Below, piece after piece: positions 14,841 through 22,032 of a stretch of DNA of 64,000 bases; position 1 is the first letter of the stretch; each line of letters opens with the position of its first letter. Made by a program: the position numbers and the translations under genes. The stretch covers positions 124,001 through 188,000 of the forward strand of contig QQVE01000048.1 in assembly GCA_003389325.1 (NCBI GenBank), read 5' to 3'. Source of the stretch: Planctomycetota bacterium (GTDB lineage: Bacteria; Planctomycetota; Planctomycetia; Pirellulales; PALSA-1355). The notes below the pieces were generated by a model that ran no database searches, was not told where the DNA came from, and was given only the letters and a program-made list of their open reading frames with translations.

Positions 14841-16066
14841 GGCAGGGCGAAGTGCTGGCCGTGGTGCAGGCTCGGGGCGGCTCGAAAGGCCTGCCTCGCA
14901 AGAATCTGCGGCTGCTGGCCGGGCATCCGCTGGTGTCGTATCCGGTCACCAGCGCTCGGGCCGCCAAGGCCGTCACTCGGGTGATCATTTCGACCGACGA
15001 TGAAGAGATTGCCGAAGTGGCCCGCGACTACGGGGCCGAGACGCCGTTTATGCGCCCGGCGGAGTTGGCCGCCGACGATACGCCCGATTATCCGCTGTTC
15101 GAGCACGCGCTGGCCTGGCTGGCCGAACACGAGGACTACCGGCCCGAGATCGTGATTCAATTGCGACCCACGACGCCGCTGCGACCGCGAGGCATGCTCG
15201 ACGAGGCGATTGGCATCCTGAGATCCGACCCCGCGGCCGACTGCGTCCGCGGCGTAACGATACCCAAACAAACGCCCTATAAGATGTGGCGCGATGGCGA
15301 AGACGGCTGCCTGCTCCCGCTGATGGAAACCGAGTTCGCCGAACCGTACAACATGCCCCGCCAGTATCTGCCTCGCACCTACTGGCAAACCGGCCACGTC
15401 GACGCCATTCGGGCCACGACGATCACCAAAAACCGGTCGTTGACCGGCACGCGGGTGCGGCCGATCATGATTGACGTCAACTTTTGCGTCGATATCGACA
15501 CGATTGTCGATTTCGACCTGGCCGAGGAGGCGATTCGCCAGAAGCACCTGGATATCGACTTTCCCAGGCCCGTGGCGGCCGGGGGCATCCGGGGCTGGCC
15601 GCAGCCGATCGAGCTGCTGGTGTTCGACTTCGACGGCGTCTTCACCGACAATCGGGTGTACGTCCTGGAGGACGGACGCGAGGCCGTGGCCTGCAATCGG
15701 GGCGACGGCATGGGACTCTCGATGCTGCGCGAGGCGGGCGTGCCCATGGTGGTGCTGTCGACGGAAACGAACAAGGTGGTCGACGCCCGCTGCCGCAAGC
15801 TGCGACTCGAATGCCGGCACGGCCTCAGCGACAAGCGCGAGGCCTTGCGTGCGGTGGCCCGGGAAAAAGGCGTGAACCTCGAGAACGTCGTTTACGTTGG
15901 CAACGACGTGAACGACGTCGAGTGCATGGAAGCCGTGGGCTTTTCGATTGCCGTGGCGGACGCACACGCCGCGGCGCGTGAGAAATCGGACTTCCTGCTC
16001 TCGCAGCGCGGGGGCGACGGGGCCGTGCGCGAATTGTGTGACCTAATCCTGCAACGACTGAGGTGA
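14834..16066 (+). CDS. neuA: CMP-nonulosonate synthetase fused to KdsC-like HAD phosphatase
   Basis: The 410-residue protein has two parts. Residues about 8-230 are a cytidylyltransferase of the NeuA/KdsB fold: VVQARGGSKGLPRKNL, then QLRPTTPLR and the metal-binding end of the domain (DVNFCVDID). Residues about 258-405 are a HAD phosphatase: LVFDFDGVFTD with both catalytic Asp, LSTET as motif II, and GNDVNDVECM as motif IV. Because all HAD residues are present, phosphatase activity is plausible. KdsC-like domains remove phosphate from KDO-8-P or KDN/Neu5Ac-9-P, and animal CMAS has a related C-terminal domain. The protein could dephosphorylate and then activate a nonulosonate made by the NeuB encoded next. 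The ATG at 14834 overlaps the preceding stop. Confidence 0.88.
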   Translation: MVGQGEVLAVVQARGGSKGLPRKNLRLLAGHPLVSYPVTSARAAKAVTRVIISTDDEEIAEVARDYGAETPFMRPAELAADDTPDYPLFEHALAWLAEHEDYRPEIVIQLRPTTPLRPRGMLDEAIGILRSDPAADCVRGVTIPKQTPYKMWRDGEDGCLLPLMETEFAEPYNMPRQYLPRTYWQTGHVDAIRATTITKNRSLTGTRVRPIMIDVNFCVDIDTIVDFDLAEEAIRQKHLDIDFPRPVAAGGIRGWPQPIELLVFDFDGVFTDNRVYVLEDGREAVACNRGDGMGLSMLREAGVPMVVLSTETNKVVDARCRKLRLECRHGLSDKREALRAVAREKGVNLENVVYVGNDVNDVECMEAVGFSIAVADAHAAAREKSDFLLSQRGGDGAVRELCDLILQRLR

Positions 16067-16074
16067 ATCAGATC

Positions 16075-16968
16075 ATGGCGCGTGTCGTTGAACTCAATGG
16101 GCGTTCCGTCGGCGACGGCTACCCTAACTACATCATCGCCGAAATCGGTATCAACCATAACGGCAGCCTCGAGATCGCCAAGAAGCTGATCGACGTGGCC
16201 AAGGCCAGCGGCTGCGACGCCGTGAAGTTTCAAAAGCGCACGCCGGAGAAATGCGTGCCCGCCGAAGTCCGAGACAAGATGCGCGAAACACCCTGGGGAT
16301 ACATCACGTATCTCGAGTATCGCTACAAGGTCGAGTTCGGCGAGGAAGAGTTCGCGCAGATCGACAATTACTGCCGGGCTCAGAAGATTCAGTGGTTCGT
16401 CTCCTGCTGGGATCCGGACTCGGTGGAGTTCATGAAGAAGTTCAAGACCCCGTGCATCAAGGTGCCTTCGGCTTCGCTCACCGATCGCGAGCTGCTCGAA
16501 TCGGTCCGCGACTCGGGCCACCCGGCGATGCTTTCCACGGGCATGTCGAACATGGACCAGATCGACGCGGCGGTGAAGCTGCTGGGCACCGACAACCTGC
16601 TGCTGGCGCACGCCACCAGCACGTACCCCTGCCCCAAGGAAGAGCTCAACCTGCGGATGATCACCACGCTGCGTGGGATGTATCCCTGCCCGATCGGATA
16701 CTCGGGCCACGAGGTAGGCCTGGCCACGACGCTGGCCGCGGTGGCCCTGGGAGCGTCGTTCCTCGAGCGGCACATCACGCTCGACCGCGCCATGTGGGGA
16801 AGCGACCAGGCGGCCTCGATCGAGCCGGGAGGTTTGAAGCGGCTCGTCAAGGACGTCCGCAACGTCGAGTTGGCCCTGGGCGACGGCAAGAAACAGGTCT
16901 ACGAGAGCGAAGTCATTGCCGCCAGCCGGCTGCGTCTCCGCGACACGCTGAAAGTTCACGCGAAATAA
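16075..16968 (+). CDS. neuB: N-acetylneuraminate/nonulosonate synthase, SAF domain missing
   Basis: The 297-residue protein is a NeuB-type TIM barrel that condenses PEP with a six-carbon sugar (or its 6-phosphate) to a nine-carbon acid. It shows IIAEIGINHNGS, AVKFQKRTPE, STGMSNMDQI, GYSGHEVGLATT and LERHITLDRAMWGSDQAASIEP. Typical NeuB is about 340-350 residues because a C-terminal antifreeze-like (SAF) domain follows; here the protein stops just after the barrel (LRLRDTLKVHAK). A strong Shine-Dalgarno (GAGGTGA) sits 8 bases before the ATG, which decides against the GTG at 16063. It follows the CMP-synthetase/phosphatase gene by 8 bases. Confidence 0.88.
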   Translation: MARVVELNGRSVGDGYPNYIIAEIGINHNGSLEIAKKLIDVAKASGCDAVKFQKRTPEKCVPAEVRDKMRETPWGYITYLEYRYKVEFGEEEFAQIDNYCRAQKIQWFVSCWDPDSVEFMKKFKTPCIKVPSASLTDRELLESVRDSGHPAMLSTGMSNMDQIDAAVKLLGTDNLLLAHATSTYPCPKEELNLRMITTLRGMYPCPIGYSGHEVGLATTLAAVALGASFLERHITLDRAMWGSDQAASIEPGGLKRLVKDVRNVELALGDGKKQVYESEVIAASRLRLRDTLKVHAK

Positions 16969-16978
16969 GCCGCGGTCA

Positions 16979-17001
16979 TGTGCACCGGTCGCCGGTGCAT
17001 G
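16979..17001 (+). repeat. Intercistronic hairpin between neuB and the epimerase gene
   Basis: TGCACCGG-TCG-CCGGTGCA is a perfect 8-base stem with a 3-base loop, extendable by two G-U pairs in RNA. No U-tract follows, so it is more likely an mRNA processing or stability element than a terminator. It is the only clear hairpin between these cluster genes. Confidence 0.4.
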
Positions 17002-17034
17002 CTCCTAGAATCATTTCCAAGACGAGAGGTTGCG

Positions 17035-17988
17035 GTGAATCGCAAGTTTTGGCAAGGCAAACGCGTGCTGGTCACCGGCGGCTGCGGCTTCGTCGGACGA
17101 TGGCTCTGTCGGGCACTCAAACCGGCGGAAGTCGATCTGCACATCCTCGATCTGGCGCCCTCGGAACAGCTCGACGTGCCGCACACCTTCCATCGCACGG
17201 ATCTGCGCGACCTCGAGGCGACCGAAGGCATGCTTGCCGACGTCCGGCCGGCGGCGATCATTCATTTGGCCGGGCAGCCGGGCGTGGGCTCGTCGCACGA
17301 CAATCCCGTGGGCGCCTACGAAGCCAACGTGCTGGCGACGTTCAACCTGCTGGAAGCCTGTCGCCGCCTGGGCCAGGTGGAAAGCATCGTGGCCGTGTCG
17401 AGCAATCATGTCTACGGCCACCAGCACGAGCGGCCGACCAAGGAAGACGCGCCCCTGCGCGGCCACGGCATGTATGCCGCTTCGAAGCTGGCCGCCGACG
17501 TGCTCACGCAGGCGTACGGCAAAACGTACGACGTGCCGGTCGGCATCGCGCGGATGACCAATTCCTACGGCGGCGACGATCATCACGTGGCCCATATCAC
17601 GACCGCCACGCTGCTCTCGGCACTGAAGAACGAGCGTCCCGTGATCAAGCAAAGTGGACGCGACCTCAAGGGCTATCTTTACATCGAGGACACTGCCGAA
17701 GGGCTCTTGGCCGTAGCCGAGGGCGTGGCCGCCAAGCCCGAGCTGCGTGGCGAGGCGTTCAACCTGGTGCCCAACGAATCGGTCACGGTGATCGACCTAG
17801 TGCGCACCGTGTTGCAGGTCGTTGGTGCGGACTTGGAACCCGAGATTCAGCGTCCCGACGCGCCGTTTGAAGAAGAACAGCTCGACAACTCGAAGGCCCG
17901 AGAGCTGCTGGGCTGGACGCCGGCCCATGACCTGTCCGCCGGCCTGAAGAAGACGCTCACTTGGTATCGCGAGCACGGAGCCGGCTAG
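17035..17988 (+). CDS. NAD-dependent nucleotide-sugar epimerase/dehydratase (extended SDR)
   Basis: The 317-residue protein has the NAD motif TGGCGFVGRWL (about residues 14-24), DLRDLEATEGML, AVSSNHVYG and the catalytic pair Tyr147/Lys151 in MYAASKLAAD. GDP-mannose 4,6-dehydratase, RmlB-like and GalE-like enzymes share this fold and cannot be told apart here; the short length and the segment ARMTNSYGGDDHH resemble GDP-sugar or NDP-4-keto-sugar reductases. It would supply a cytoplasmic NDP-sugar to the glycan. The GTG at 17035 is chosen because AGAGG precedes it by 5 bases and the family N-terminus follows directly. Confidence 0.82.
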   Translation: MNRKFWQGKRVLVTGGCGFVGRWLCRALKPAEVDLHILDLAPSEQLDVPHTFHRTDLRDLEATEGMLADVRPAAIIHLAGQPGVGSSHDNPVGAYEANVLATFNLLEACRRLGQVESIVAVSSNHVYGHQHERPTKEDAPLRGHGMYAASKLAADVLTQAYGKTYDVPVGIARMTNSYGGDDHHVAHITTATLLSALKNERPVIKQSGRDLKGYLYIEDTAEGLLAVAEGVAAKPELRGEAFNLVPNESVTVIDLVRTVLQVVGADLEPEIQRPDAPFEEEQLDNSKARELLGWTPAHDLSAGLKKTLTWYREHGAG

Positions 17989-18048
17989 CCTGTGGTTAGG
18001 ACTGGTCGGGAATCGTCGATCTGACACACAGAGCTGCGCTTAGCCGAA

Positions 18049-19518
18049 ATGCTCAAGAGACTGTTGAATCTGCTCTCGGACGCCGCCGTCTATGGCGTCA
18101 GCAGCATGCTCAGCCGGATCGTCGGATTGCTGTTGATGCCGCTGGTGACGCGGTATCTGACGACCGAGCAATACGGCATTGTGACCATGCTTAGCGTGAT
18201 TTCGTTGTTGTTCATGCCGGTCGGCAATCTCGGCATGAGCAACGCCATCTTCCGCCGCTTCAACCTCGAAAAGGACCCGCAGGCCCGGGCCTCGGTGCTC
18301 AGCACGGGTTTGCTGAGCGTCGTAGGTTCCTCGCTGTTGCTGTTGATGCTGACGATGTTGGCCGCGGGCCCCATTGCACGGTTCGTCGTGGGCGACGCCA
18401 GTGCGGTGGCGCTGGTTCGCGTGAGCCTGGTATCGGCCGCAATTGCGGCCATCGGCATGGTGCCGTTTGTCGCGTTGCGGGCCGCCCGGCGAGTCAAGAG
18501 TGCCGCGGCGGTGAACGTGGGCAAGGTTCTCGTTTCGTTGGTCGCGACCGTTCTGCTGTTGGTCGTGTGGGAGCTGGGCATCTGGGCCGTTGTAATCGGT
18601 ACGTTGACCAGCGAGGTCGCGACCATGGTCGTACTGGTGGCGATGGCGTTTCCAAACTTCCGCGCGGGTTTCGCCTGGGACACTTGGAAGCGAATGGCTG
18701 CCTACGGTTTGCCCTTCGTGCCGCACCATTTGCAGGCCGCGGCGATGGACTTGTTCGGCATCTATATCGTGCGCGACATGCTCGGTTTGGGTCCCGCGGG
18801 CTTATACGCCGTGGCTACGCGATTCGCGTCGCCCATCAACTTCATCGTCAGCTCGGTGCAACAGTCGTGGGTGCCATACAAGTTTCAGGTGCATGCCGAG
18901 GGGAGCGATGCCCGTTCGTTCTTCCAATCGACGTTCACCTACTACGTGGCGGCACTTTCGTATCTGTGGGTGGGCGCGGCCCTGTGGGGACCCGACACGA
19001 TTCGACTGATGACGGATGTCGATTTTCACCCGGCGGCGTCGCTGATCTGGGCTGTCGGGCTGATCCCGGTGATGCAGGGGCTGTACTTCATGTCGGGCAC
19101 CGGGCTCGAACTGAGCGACAACACGCGGCCGCTGCCACTCGTAAGCCTGTTTGGCTTGATCACGGTCATCGTGTCCGCGTTCGTGCTCGTGCCCCGGTTC
19201 GATGCGCTGGGGGCGGCGCTGTCGGGCACGCTTGGCTGGCTGGCGATGGCCGTTGTGTTGTACGCTATTTCGCAGCGGCGTTACGCGATCTCCTACGATT
19301 GGCCGACAATCGCGTGGTTTGTCGCGATGGCAGCCTTGTTTGTCTGCCTCGGCAATATGGTCCAGACGATGCCAACGCCGGCTCGCCTGGCGTTGATCAC
19401 GCTGCTATCGCTGGCCTACCCGCTCACGGGGCTGGTGCTCTTGTTGCGTTCGCGCGATGAGCGAGGGCGCATGTTGCATCTGTTATCGAAGGTCCTCTTG
19501 GTGCAAACGAACCGTTAA
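18049..19518 (+). CDS. Polysaccharide flippase (Wzx/MATE-like)
   Basis: The 489-residue protein has about 12-14 hydrophobic segments and the N-terminal pattern of Wzx/RfbX proteins (SDAAVYGVSSMLSRIVGLLLMPLVTRYLTTEQYGIVTMLS). The middle segment PFVPHHLQAAAMDLFGIYIVRDMLG fits the conserved helix 7-8 region. Such proteins flip undecaprenyl-linked repeat units across the inner membrane. Its presence with an initiating transferase and a Wzy-like polymerase/ligase in the same cluster points to a Wzx/Wzy-dependent assembly route. The methyltransferase gene begins two bases after the stop. Confidence 0.88.
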   Translation: MLKRLLNLLSDAAVYGVSSMLSRIVGLLLMPLVTRYLTTEQYGIVTMLSVISLLFMPVGNLGMSNAIFRRFNLEKDPQARASVLSTGLLSVVGSSLLLLMLTMLAAGPIARFVVGDASAVALVRVSLVSAAIAAIGMVPFVALRAARRVKSAAAVNVGKVLVSLVATVLLLVVWELGIWAVVIGTLTSEVATMVVLVAMAFPNFRAGFAWDTWKRMAAYGLPFVPHHLQAAAMDLFGIYIVRDMLGLGPAGLYAVATRFASPINFIVSSVQQSWVPYKFQVHAEGSDARSFFQSTFTYYVAALSYLWVGAALWGPDTIRLMTDVDFHPAASLIWAVGLIPVMQGLYFMSGTGLELSDNTRPLPLVSLFGLITVIVSAFVLVPRFDALGAALSGTLGWLAMAVVLYAISQRRYAISYDWPTIAWFVAMAALFVCLGNMVQTMPTPARLALITLLSLAYPLTGLVLLLRSRDERGRMLHLLSKVLLVQTNR

Positions 19519-19520
19519 CG

Positions 19521-20483
19521 ATGGGCGTGGCCGACTACATCCTGTACCGCATGGCTCGGAACTGGCCCTCGCCGATGGCCAAGATGACCAAGAAGCTCCA
19601 GGCCGAGCCGGGAACCGATGCCTACCACATGGCCTATGCTGCCCAGCAATTCGACTACCGGGTCAGCAACGGCATTTCGCGCAGCGTGCGGGGTCTCGAC
19701 GTGCTCGAGATCGGCACGGGCCACGGCGGCATCGCCTGCTTCATGGCAGCCGTTGGCGCCAAGAGCGTGGTGGGCATCGACCTCAACACCAGAGACCTGC
19801 GCTATGCCCGCGAGTTCGCGCGGCAGTTGTCGGAGCATTACGCGCCGTTCAAGCTGCCCGTCGAATACGCCGAGATGACGGCCACGAAACTAAGCTTCCG
19901 CGACGCAACGTTCGACCTGGTGTTTGCGGACAACGTGTTTGAGCATTTCACCGAGCCCGAGGAGGTGATGCGCGAGGCCTACCGCGTGCTGCGGCCCGGC
20001 GGAGGACTGCTCGTGCCGGTGTTCTCCTCCATCTACAGCAAATACGGTTTGCACTTGAAGCACGGGCTCAAGTTGCCCTGGGCCAACGTATTCTTTTCGG
20101 AGCGGACGATCATTCGGGCCATGTACCGCATGGCTGAAATCGAACCCCGAATCTACGATTGGTACCCTGGACTGTCCGGCGATCCGAAACGTGTCCGTGA
20201 TCTGCGGCTCTACGGTGACTTGAACGATATCACCTACCACGAGTTCCAACGCATGGCGGCGCGTACGAGCTTTCGCGTTGAGTCATTCGCCCCTTACGGC
20301 ACCCGCTTCGGCAAGGTCCTGTCACGCGTGCCGCTGTTGGGCAAATCGATCCTCATGGACGTTTTCTCCACGGGCGCCTCGGCCTACCTCGTCAAGCCGG
20401 GCGAACGGACCACTCCGCGGCCTGCGCAACCCGCGGCTGCGACCAAGGTCGATGCCCTGAGCGGAGGTGGCGTGCACCGATGA
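19521..20483 (+). CDS. Class I SAM-dependent methyltransferase
   Basis: The 320-residue protein has motif I VLEIGTGHGGIACFMA near residue 61, the acidic end of beta-2 (VVGIDLNTRDL), FDLVFADNVFEHF (motif IV) and VLRPGGGLLVPVF (motif VI). This is the Methyltransf_11/25 type seen in glycan clusters, where it usually O- or N-methylates a sugar. The insertion YSKYGLHLKHGLKLPWANVFFSE and the C-terminal half (about 200-300) would form the acceptor site. The ATG at 19521 follows the flippase stop by two bases and the stop overlaps the next gene (ATGA), so translation is coupled on both sides. Confidence 0.88.
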   Translation: MGVADYILYRMARNWPSPMAKMTKKLQAEPGTDAYHMAYAAQQFDYRVSNGISRSVRGLDVLEIGTGHGGIACFMAAVGAKSVVGIDLNTRDLRYAREFARQLSEHYAPFKLPVEYAEMTATKLSFRDATFDLVFADNVFEHFTEPEEVMREAYRVLRPGGGLLVPVFSSIYSKYGLHLKHGLKLPWANVFFSERTIIRAMYRMAEIEPRIYDWYPGLSGDPKRVRDLRLYGDLNDITYHEFQRMAARTSFRVESFAPYGTRFGKVLSRVPLLGKSILMDVFSTGASAYLVKPGERTTPRPAQPAAATKVDALSGGGVHR

Positions 20484-21199
20484 GTCCGGCGCAGACGACC
20501 TCCAACACGGCTGAACCCGTGGTCGACGAGACCGTTTGGCACTGGCTGGACGAAGCGCGTGCGGCGGCCGAGCAAAGCTCGTGCGCGGAGCTGCTCGATC
20601 TTGGCGGGATCCGTGTTTTCGACGCGCTGGTTTCGCCGCTGTACGTCACGGTTTTGAACGCCCTGCGTCAGGGGCCTTCGCAGCCGCAGCCGCTCGCAAG
20701 GCAGGCCGTCGCCCGGTTGCGGGCTGTCGCCTACGACTGGAAGACGGAACTGCGGCGCCGGCAAGCTGCCGTCCCGGGTGCGCCGCTCTCGGAGACCCAG
20801 GTCGTGCTCTGGTCGTGCGACGTGACGCATACGGCAGTGCAATTGCCGGTGATGCGAGCCCTCTGCGAGCACGGCGTTGACTGCCGGATGTTGACATGCC
20901 GGTACAAGGTGGCGTTCGACCTTCGCGACCGCGACGAAGACGTGTTGTACACCGTGGCTGCGTGGCCGGAGGCGACGCGGGGCGCGCGGCGCGAAGGAGT
21001 ACGGCGCGGCAAAGCGATGGCCCGGGCCGCCTCGTGGGAACTGCCGGACTTGCATTCTCGCCGGGGGGGTGAACTGGAAGAGCTTGTTCGCTCAACGATC
21101 CGCCGACATCTGCCGCAGGTTACCGAGTCGGTCGTCAACGCCCGCGCCGTGTTGGAACACGCGCAGCCGCGTGTGAATGTCGACGGCAACGAGCCGTGA
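20480..21199 (+). CDS. N-terminal half of a split GT-B glycosyltransferase-like protein
   Basis: The 239-residue protein has one Rossmann-like half: after about 115 residues of helical leader comes TQVVLWSCDVTHTAVQLPVMRALCEHGVDCRMLTC, a typical first strand-helix of a GT-B N-domain. The reading frame ends just after QPRVNVDGNEP, where related single-chain proteins would continue with a glycine-rich strand and the linker to the second domain. The second half starts in another frame at 21196 with a GTGA overlap. Either the gene was broken by a small deletion plus frameshift or it is a true two-subunit enzyme. The protein has no signal peptide. Codon use resembles the neighbours, so decay, if any, is recent. 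Confidence 0.6.
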   Translation: MSPAQTTSNTAEPVVDETVWHWLDEARAAAEQSSCAELLDLGGIRVFDALVSPLYVTVLNALRQGPSQPQPLARQAVARLRAVAYDWKTELRRRQAAVPGAPLSETQVVLWSCDVTHTAVQLPVMRALCEHGVDCRMLTCRYKVAFDLRDRDEDVLYTVAAWPEATRGARREGVRRGKAMARAASWELPDLHSRRGGELEELVRSTIRRHLPQVTESVVNARAVLEHAQPRVNVDGNEP

Positions 21200-21978
21200 T
21201 CCAGTATCGTGCCATCACGGGCGACTCTTTGCAGGCACGCCATTGTGCCGACCGAATGCTGCTGTTCGGCGACATCCACCGACGACAACTCGCGGCGCGC
21301 GGCGTGTCAGAGGAGCGGTTGGTTGTGTGCGGCGCTCCCCATCTCGACAGTCGGCCGCGACAGATGGGCCGACCCGATGCCCAACTGCAAGAGCAACTCG
21401 GATTGCGGCCGGGGGAACGGTGGGTTCTGGTTGCCACCAGCGGGCCCGGACATCGCATTTCCATGCCGCATCACGAGGTCGTCGTGGCCAACGTGGCACG
21501 CCTTAGCCAGGCGTTGCCCGATGTGCCGATTGTCATAAAGCTGCACCGCAAGGATCAGGTGGAACACTACGCGCAAGCCCTCAAGGATTGTGCGAGCGCG
21601 CGCTATTGGGTGATCGCAGATGGGACCGCGGGATATCCCCGCCAGATATACTCCTGGTTGCAGGGCTGTTCGGTGTTGTTGACCGGCGCGTCGACGACGG
21701 CCCAAGAGGCGATGCTTTTGAACGTGCCGGTGATTACGATGGACTTTAACGATGAGATCCACGGCGTCGATTTCATCGACGCCGGGGCGACTTTGCACGT
21801 TCGCTCGGGCGAGGAGCTAGTTTCGGGCGTGCGCGCGATGCTCGAGGCCGGTGGGCCGCCGGCCGAAACTCAACGGCGCATCGATGCCCTGCTGAAAGAA
21901 TCATTTCATGCACTGGACGGCCGCGCGGCACAGCGATGCGCGGCGGCGGTGGGTGACTTAGCCGGTCTGGAACACTGA
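21196..21978 (+). CDS. C-terminal half of a split GT-B glycosyltransferase-like protein
   Basis: The 260-residue protein matches the C-terminal domain of GT-B capsule glycosyltransferases or CDP-glycerol/UDP-GlcNAc-2-epimerase-like proteins: ARHCADRMLLFGDIHRRQL, VLVATSGPGH, PIVIKLHRKDQ and GASTTAQEAMLLNVPVITMDF, the last being the nucleotide-sugar binding part. It begins at a GTG whose TGA overlap is the stop of the preceding gene. The N-terminal residues VIQYRAITGDSLQ correspond to the middle of a normal protein, so the start is internal to an ancestral gene. It is probably a transferase of the cluster if the two halves associate; otherwise it is a pseudogene remnant. Confidence 0.6.
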   Translation: MIQYRAITGDSLQARHCADRMLLFGDIHRRQLAARGVSEERLVVCGAPHLDSRPRQMGRPDAQLQEQLGLRPGERWVLVATSGPGHRISMPHHEVVVANVARLSQALPDVPIVIKLHRKDQVEHYAQALKDCASARYWVIADGTAGYPRQIYSWLQGCSVLLTGASTTAQEAMLLNVPVITMDFNDEIHGVDFIDAGATLHVRSGEELVSGVRAMLEAGGPPAETQRRIDALLKESFHALDGRAAQRCAAAVGDLAGLEH

Positions 21979-22032
21979 ACAGGCGCGTTTGCAGCTCGTT
22001 TGCACAGTTCATGTTCTCTTTGGGGCAAAGCA

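Noticed and set aside
20480..21978. Calling the split GT-B pair a NeuC-type UDP-GlcNAc 2-epimerase
   Set aside because: The C-terminal half has the KLHRKDQ and STTAQEAM pattern shared by several GT-B families, but the hydrolysing-epimerase motifs were not found, so the pair was left as a glycosyltransferase-like protein.
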